In this document: piece by piece, positions 54,901 to 63,900 of the stretch | How positions within the stretch are numbered: the stretch's first letter is position 1 | How the letters are laid out: each line of letters opens with the position of its first letter | DNA from: Liolophura sinensis | Taxonomy: Eukaryota > Mollusca > Polyplacophora > Chitonida > Chitonidae | DNA length: 64,000 nucleotides | Direction: 5' to 3' | NCBI RefSeq assembly: GCF_032854445.1 | Contig: NC_088298.1 | Coordinates: 21,291,295 to 21,355,294 of the forward strand | Made by a program: the position numbers and the translations under genes | Notes under the pieces: generated by a model | What the model was told of the DNA's origin: nothing | Seen by the model: only the letters and a program-made list of their open reading frames with translations | Database searches by the model: none

Positions 54901-57900
54901 GCCGTCGTATAAGTGAAATATTCTTCAGTATGGCGTAAAACACCGAATAAACATAAATAAAACAAATAAATAAATCAATCTTATTGTTTAGGACCTCACT
55001 GAACACCATCACTACACAAACTGAATTGTGTATTTTCTTTCATGCATACCTGATAAATTTAGTGATTAGGGAAATGAAAGACCAGAGAAATCGGCCATTA
55101 GTAATAGTGCAAAAGATGCAACGACTATTCTTCCTACATCTGATACCTGATTCTCCACTGACATTGACAGATTAAAATACTGATAAACACTTACCAAAGT
55201 AAATCACAGTAAAGGGTCTCATTAATTTATACCATATGTAGAAAAATTACTGCACAAGATTACAATAAGGGATCAACATAATGAATCTTTATAAAGCCTG
55301 ACATCATTTTTCTTTGTGAAGGATTTGCCATGGCTCCACAATGAGACTCGGAATTCACCACTTGTGGAAATTGGGAGACCCAGTATGACCTTTAACCCCA
55401 AGAATTCATTAATTCATTCCACTACTTGTACATCAGCTCTGTCTGCAGTGGATTGCCTGCACATAAGACTTGTTAAAGATTATCGAGGGGAAAGGTCAAT
55501 ATGAGGCAAAATAGGCATGATAGAAATTGGTGAAACAGCAACATGAAGGAATAAGTTTCTGACCACTTTCACGTGTACTGTCAAACAAGGAAGATTACGA
55601 TACATATATACATAATTCTCTTCTGATAAAACTCTATGGACAAAATTGTTTAGCACGTTACCTTTGGTTTGTCCTCATCCCCAGCATCTTCATCCTCCTC
55701 AATAGGGATGCTCATGTCTGGTTCCTTCAGCAGCCCATAATACACCTTAGACTTGTTCGCTGTGGAGAAACACACATTTAGGGCATTTAAATTTATCTTT
55801 ACTGATATATTTTCTAGTGAAATAAAATCTCACACGAAATCAAATTCGCCTTTATCTCCTTAGCTTTGTCACATATAGGCCAGATTCAGAATACTGCACC
55901 TGACTGATTGATTGAGTGGTTTTAACACTGTACTTATAATATTTAGCTTATATGGTGAATTTCCTATTAGATGGCAGAAATCAGAGAGCCAAGAATAAAC
56001 CACCAGCCACTGGCAAGTAACTACATGCTGAATTTTTCACCTCACATTTGCCAGGCTACCATCGCTCCCTGAAACATCTCACAATTCGAACCTTGATATT
56101 TTCGACTCGTGTCATAGATGAAGGATCTCACCTTCTCGCAACGCTTCTCCCAGCATTCCCCCGCTACACGCAACAATCTGCTCCTTATTCCTCGGCACTC
56201 CATCAAATACTGTAACAAGGGTAAAGGTCATAAACAAATCAAAGTCAGGTTAAACGTTGTCTTCAACATTGTTATTTCAGCCATGCAATGTTTTCTCCCA
56301 ATGTCACATTGGAAAACCATGTCAAAGATTTCTTTATTTATCTGACTGGTGTTTTATGCTTCAATCCGGAATACTTCACTTATATAACAGTAGCCAGCAT
56401 AATGGTGGAAGGAAACTAGACAGAGCCCAGAGGAAACACATGACCATCCACTTTGCCAAATTTCTTGCAGCTGATTCAACTAGCATGCAAATGGCAAACA
56501 AGCCTAAAAACTGCTATGAAGCACATGTATAGTACAATACCATCGATGAAGAGATGCTCTTGGATTATTGTCAGCAACATTTTCATGTGTTTCTCCTGCA
56601 GATGACGTTTCACGTGGTTGTAAGAATCACGGGACATCTTTATGACAAATTTGCTTGACCTGTAAACCCAAAATACACACAGATTATCAGGATATTAGTT
56701 TTTTGGGACAATTTTTTTCTTTTCTTTTGATTGGTGTTTTACGCTGTGCTCAAGAATACCTCACTGATACATCGGTGACCAGCATTATGGTGGGAGGAAA
56801 CCGGGCAGAGCCCAGGGGAGACCCACGACTATCCACAGGCTGCTGACCGACCATCAGCACATTACAAGCTTACTTAAATTCATTGGTGTTTATTAAACTG
56901 ATAATTGGTTTGTCAATGTTCACATTTTTTCAACGTAAAGAAAAAGTAAAAATGAAGAAACCATCAGTGGAAAGACCATTCAAAAGTGTACCTGAAAATA
57001 CATTTAGCTTTTTTTTGTGTCTGAAGTTTTTCACTAGAACCAAACATGATCAGAAAAACAAGTTACCTGCTTCCATCATTGTTACTTAATGTAATTGATT
57101 TGTCATCGTTTATATTCCTTAACATGGACACTTGAAGATGAAGTTAGCCAAAGATGTTTTCTTGGATATTATTCAAGAATAAAAACCTACTTGTCAAAAA
57201 CAAAATTACACAGTACTAGCACTGAAGTCACAATACCATTCTGAAGCATGAACATAAGGGGCAACCATGTCTCAGCTGGCGTGTTATTTTTAACCAACAA
57301 TATTGTCTCAAAGTTATAATGTCTCAAGTTAAAGCAGCATAAGCTAGTTAACACCTAGCTTTAAAAACATGTAAGCTTATTTGGAAAAGCCCAGGATAAA
57401 CTTAAATATCTAATTTTTTCTTAATCTATTCAGAAGTAATTTTCAAATCATGGCGAATTAAATGCAACAGATATGCAGCTTCGGCGAACTTTTACCCTGA
57501 AAAACATCGACTCCATTTAAGATCTCTTAACATTTCTGTGCCTCTGAAAGGCTGATAAAATGTTTTTTTTTACATTCTGTTCCCTAGAAAAAAGTTTTTT
57601 GTCTTGACATAACCTACACCCTGCATGATTTTGATTTGAGGGGTCCCACTTCTTGTAGGTTAACACCTCAAAATCTAACATCACATTATGTCATAGTCGA
57701 TGTCATGTAACAAGGGCGGTAATTCAGGGCAAGCCCACTGACCTGCTAATTCTTTGATATTAAATTGTACTTACTTGAAGTTTTCCATAAGTAAGTTCCC
57801 TTGCATGTGCTCTTTTTTGGTGACGGTAGAAAGTTTCTTCAGATCTTCTTTGTAATACTCTTCTTGATCTTTGGAGAACTTCTCAAAGAAATGTATGGCT

Positions 57901-60900
57901 GACAAAATTCAAATAATTTTATTCATCACATGATCTCATTCCCACTCGCTGAACATTCCTGATATCCCATCCCTCAGCATGCACTATCTGTATGGTATAC
58001 ATGCGGTACAAAGTCACAAACTCGCATATTTTTAACCGACTACAACTTAACTGTTTCCTTTCTTCATTTCATTTTGTGGATTGTAACTATGACAGCCTTG
58101 AATGACGGACATGTGACAAAATTCATGTATAATGACAAAGACAACTAAAGCTTTGCAACATTTTTGCATAAACGCTACATGCTTCTTTCTGCCTTTGTCA
58201 TTAAAGTGTAAGAATAGATATCATTTTTCTGATCAGAGTTTATTATCTCATGAATATTCACTTTTTTTTTTACCTTGTTTCTCATGTTCATTGAAGACCA
58301 GCTCCAGGTACATGTGAACAAACACTGGGTACAAGATCATACTCAGCTCCACCTGGTGGAAGAAGGGAGATAAATAGGATATTCAAGAAAGATACTTGAT
58401 TTTTCAATGACTGACCATAGTTTTACCCCATACTCAATAATTTGTCAATTCTACAATGCTGGTTTTCCTTACAGGTAGGATAAAATGGTGTGCCTGGTGT
58501 GGCAAATTGCTAACAAACTATCATAAAATTTTCATAAAAAATAGATTTCCTTGAGTTTTCTCACTTGGCAGCCAGTACAAAACTTCAAACTGACCATATG
58601 TGAAAAAACTTGTAGTTTATTCTGATGACTATGCAGGAAATCACTGCATCTCAGTACTTTTTGCTTTATTCAAACATTTATTACATTCACACATACATGT
58701 ACAACACAGATTAGTGGATGGGAAACTCCTTGAACCTAAAGGTAAGGAAGATCACAATTATCTGTACAGTAAATACAATGTACGAACAAACTTGACTCTC
58801 TCCATCCACTCCTTACTTCTCACATATTAACTGATTTATTTTATTTTTACACCTTTCTGTTTGTGCATATGTATGTATACTTGGGGTTTAACGTCGTACT
58901 TAACAGTTTTTCAGTCATATGACAACAAGGTGTCATTAGGCCTGTGTACATATATTGTGTCTTCTTGTGGCAGGATGAGTCCAGGCCGCCAAAGTGCTGC
59001 CTCCACTGAAGTATCATGGCGAAGACACCAGATATGACACCTCCACCCTGTCACATTATACTAACACCGGGCCAACAAGTCCTGTTTCTTTGCTCTAACC
59101 CCTCAGTGCTGAGCGCCAAGCGAGGAAGCAGTAAGTACTATTTTTGGTCCTTGGCATGAGATGACCTGGGTTTGATGCCAGTGTCTCCCGACTTCGAGGT
59201 GGACGCTCTCACCATTAGGCCACCGAAGCCGTCCTCGTGCTTATGAGTCTGTTTATTGATCAAATGCTTCGGATGAACACAGAAGATTTTGTGTCGTTTT
59301 GCAATCGGGCCACATGTTAACATATGGACAGACCAAACTGGCAGATACAACAAATGATTTACAGAGGGGCTTAGTTCAAGCTTAAAAAATCAAGTTCTCT
59401 GGAAATGGCTACCATGGTAACACAATAAAGCTTACCTTATGAACATCTAGACAGGATTCTATGAAGTTTTTCAGGTCAATGTAAAAGTCTTCATACAGGG
59501 TTGGGTCATTCTCACTGAAAATGTGAAAAATGTAAGATTTAAATTCCACAAAAATTTTGATAGAAATATACTCTTGAGTATGATGTAAAACACTAATCAT
59601 TAAACTTTTGTAGAAAAATGCAACGACTGCCCAAACAGCCACACAAGTACATTAATTGCTCATTGTAACCAAAGCCCCAAAAGCAGTGAGAACAGGGAAT
59701 TTACAAATTCCCTGCCCAAGGCCGGGTTTGAACAGGCACCTAGCAAATGCAAGACCAGTGCCTATAACCACGAGAACATGGCTTGCTAGTGTCCAGTCAT
59801 GACAGGTGTGTTACAAGATCAAGAATAGAAGATTAAGTTCAAGAAAAAACTGAATTGGTTCAAACCTGATTTACGCATGAGTGTAGGAATAATCACTGAC
59901 TTTTGAACACTGTCAGGTTGTGAATTTTTGGTTGTGGGGTCTGCTTATTTTGATTTTTATGTTCTCAACAATGAATTCAAAGGGTATTACATATTAAGTT
60001 GCAAACTTCAGAGATTATTAATAAAATAAAAAAACACTGTACAATGACTTAATCTTGAAATTAATTTTCAAGATTACATTTTAAATTTGTTGAATACTAT
60101 CCCGGCAGCAGCAAACCTTAAATTTGAAAACGAGAAAAAAAAAAAAAAAAAAAATTTTTTTCAAAAGTCAACATGCTCTGCCCAGTTTCACAAAGATGTT
60201 ATACATGTACGATAATCGCACATATAGAAAAAATGGTGCGGTCGTAGTGACCTGCAGAATATCGTACGAAAAAAGTGTGATAAAAAAATGCCGCTTTGTG
60301 AAATTCAACCCTGATTTTAGTTTAGCGAAAACAACATTTTAACTTCGGCCCACCTTTTATATGCTGCCAAGGCGTGTGACACGTCTGATTCTCCTTGTGT
60401 TGAACTCTGTGGTTTGACATCCTCATCTTTAATCTGTGCCTCTTGTTTCAGCAAAGCTTCAGTTTCCTGTCAGAATGGAGACATATACACACATTCCATT
60501 TTCCTGTCAGAATGGAGACATATACACACATTCCATTTTCCTGACAGAATGGAGACATATACACACATTCCATTTTCCTGTCAGAATGGAGACATATACA
60601 CACATTCCATTTTCCTGACAGAATGGAGACATATACACACATTCCATTTTCCTGACAGAATGGAGGCATATACACACATTCCATTTTCCTGTCAGAATGG
60701 AGACATATACACACATTCCATTTTCCTGACAGAATGGAGACATATACACACATTCCATTTTCCTGACAGAATGGAGACATATACACACATTCCATTTTCC
60801 TGACAGAATGGAGACATATACACACATTCCATTTTCCTGTCAGAATGGAGACATATACACACATTCCATTTTCCTGACAGAATGGAGGCATATACACACA

Positions 60901-63900
60901 TTCCATTTTCCTGTCAGAATGGAGACATATACACACATTCCATTTTCCTGTCAGAATGGAGACATATACACACATTCCATTTTCCTGTCAGAATGGAGAC
61001 ATATACACACATTCCATTTTCCTGTCAGAATGGAGACATATACACACATTCCATTTTCCTGTCAGAATGGAGACATATACACACATTCCATTTTCCTGTC
61101 AGAATGGAGACATATACACACATTCCATTTTCCTGTCAGAATGGAGACATACACACACATTCCATTTTCCTGTCAGAATGTAGACATATACACACATTCC
61201 ATTTTCCTATCAGAATGGAGACATATACACACATTCCATTATTCATCTATCAATTCACAGAAAATCTTACAAATGAAATGACAATTCCTCAACCTCGTAT
61301 GAATTAATTTGGCCCATAATGCACGTAAATGGTAAGACTTAAGGTACCTTCAACTTGCTTACATTAAATTGTCTTTACTTACTTTTCTTGCACGTACCAC
61401 ACGTTAATTTAACGTTTTTAATAAACATTATTATATAAGCACTAAAAAAAAGTGAAGATTTATCAGTATCTACCTATCAAGCTCTCTGCAAAGTTTGCAG
61501 CTGTAAAACTGCAAAAATCATATCACTCAGATGCAGTGGAGCAGAATTTGCTATTACACATGACATAGGTAATGAAGGAATCGGTCATGCCTGATCAAAA
61601 TACCCAATCACACTAATCAACCAATACCCAATCACACTAATCAATCAATACCCAATCACACTAATTAATCATAAAGTGACAATACAATACATTACAATAT
61701 ACAAGAGCAATGCATTTATGTTTCTTGATATCTGTTGGTATTTGTATTGTTTGTGTCTCATATATTTCTGAACAATGGTTTTCAAAAAAAAAAAAAAAAA
61801 GAAGTTACGTATCTGACGTTTATTGGAATTGAACTTGGTTATTAATCTCCAAAATCCAACACTCTACACCCTGAGCCAAAGTCAGAACAGCAGTACTATT
61901 ATCCCATACAATCCAGTGAACAGTGTTTCTTGTTATAACTGCCCATCATTCACTATCCTTACCTTACTTTACATATGGTAATTTAGAGTTAAGTGTAAAG
62001 TTCATGACAGCTAGACTTTGTGTGACCATCCAGTTTGAGAGCATGTATGTTTCTTTATTTACAGTTAACACATTACCCACTATACAGCATGTGTTTTTTC
62101 ACAATATATATGTGTGTTTTATAATATGTGTTTAGCAATATGCTTTAAAAGCTATATGATAGTTTTCTCTACAGTTACTACTCAGGTGTTGATTTATTAT
62201 AAATGGCTAGGATGGGGTGGGGTCGTGGTGGGGATGACTAAACATTTGCCCCATACCCATCAGTTCTTTAAAATGGCAGGGTAAATTCATAAAAGAACAA
62301 GACAAGAGTATAAAATTTTGCCCCTCTCCCCCCCCACTCAAAAAAAAAAACAAACCAAAACAACACCAATGCTGATTTACCCATTAGTAGTATGATCGTT
62401 GTAACAAATAAATCAGGCAACACTTATGGAAAAAACGCCTATATAAAGCTTCTCCAAATTTGATCCCTTCATCACCCACCCAGCCACCCACCTCTCTCCA
62501 GCCAAGCAAAGTAACAGAAGAGTTCCATTACTATCATGTGGTACAGGAATCAACATGATCAACACTTATCATCCAAGTCAACACAGCAGGCATGCCAATT
62601 CTCTGGGCTAACGTATGTATTTCTTTAGGTATGGACACGACACACGTATCTACAAATTCTCCCTCATGATGAAATCTGTTTTTGACTTTAAATTTTGCGC
62701 ATTAATAAATTTGTTTTTCATAAAGAGAGGCAACACCAAAATATACACAGAGAGGAAGGGCCTAGTCTAAGATGTGCTCATACTGGTGGTAGTTGATATG
62801 CTTGAGCATGTCTTTACCACTAACGTGACAAAATGGCTTTATGAGATTAAAGCTAATCAGATAAAGAACTGGTACGACAACCCCCTACCCCTCTCTACCC
62901 ACCAAGACATCTTGAGACTGGAGTCCTAATCTGGATTTAGCTTTTTTCAGTATAATCCTTTTGATTCAAACAATGTACATCTTCAGGCATTAAGTACTCG
63001 AGTACCGAGTACCATATAAAACGATGACTTTCTTCATATTTCACTTTAAACAGAATTTGTCACGGTTGCGTTAATTGAGAACACCCTCCATTGACCCAAC
63101 ACTTATGTACGCAAAGGCCATTCACCGCCAGAATTCTAGCCCCAATTTTCGGTATATGTGTGAGCGCCCCCAGGAGACTCCCGAGAGCGGGAGTCCGTTA
63201 TAGGCCCTATATGGACCTCATACTGCCCACTCACCCAGGTCAATACCCACTATACCCACTATTCCAGACCGTTCTCAGAATATCGCCCTGTGTTGTTCAT
63301 TTCCGTTTTATTTCATATGTTATCTTTCACCCTTTTGTCAGCTTGCCACTGCCTCATGCGAGATGTCTACGATCTTGAATAAGTAGACTAGTACCAAACT
63401 AAATTACGAATTTGGACACATGATTTAGCATTTACTGTCATATCTACCTTGGCCATGGCATCAATGTGCCAATAAATTGATTCAACATTTGTAGAAAATG
63501 GAACGTATTCAGTTCATACACTTTATTCAAATTTCGAAATAAAAGTCAAATATACTAATGTACTTTTTGTTATTCTCGTTCAAATGATTGCAATATCAAT
63601 TTAAAAGAATGTTCATCTTTACATCTAAATCTGTTACTAATCCAACATGTTAACCTTGTTTTAAAATCTATTTTTTTCATGACCTCAGGAGATTCTATAT
63701 GTCTTTAAATGAAACTGCAAATGCCGAGTTTCTGGTTGGTTGCTATTGGATAAAAGAATCAACATGATACAGACACCAGTTTTCGTCACAGGCGTTGTTA
63801 GGAACTGTTGTCGAATACGCTTTTGGCCACCAATTCATTGTCTACTCTATTGAAACATAGGTAGTGTGGTATTAACCTTAAGGTTATTCTTCCGCAGAAA

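Larger units (their letters stand above)
59515..60353 (-). other. TAF5: TAF5 intron 2
   Basis: About 840 bp. It contains a SINE-tail remnant near 59565-59602, a tRNA-like fragment near 59690-59795 and a long A tract followed by T tract near 60135-60162. I see no gene. Confidence 0.8.

Noticed and set aside
60414-61307. Long open frames on both strands over the 37-bp repeat (up to 175 codons)
   Set aside because: The unit is 37 bp with few stops, so every frame passes through the three phases of the same sequence. It lies in an intron, and a single A/T variant decides stops on either strand.
63091-63378. 95-codon plus-strand frame with proline-rich sequence
   Set aside because: It lies in TAF5 intron 1 on the opposite strand, with no family resemblance and no splice or promoter context; it is probably chance in a GC-richer patch.
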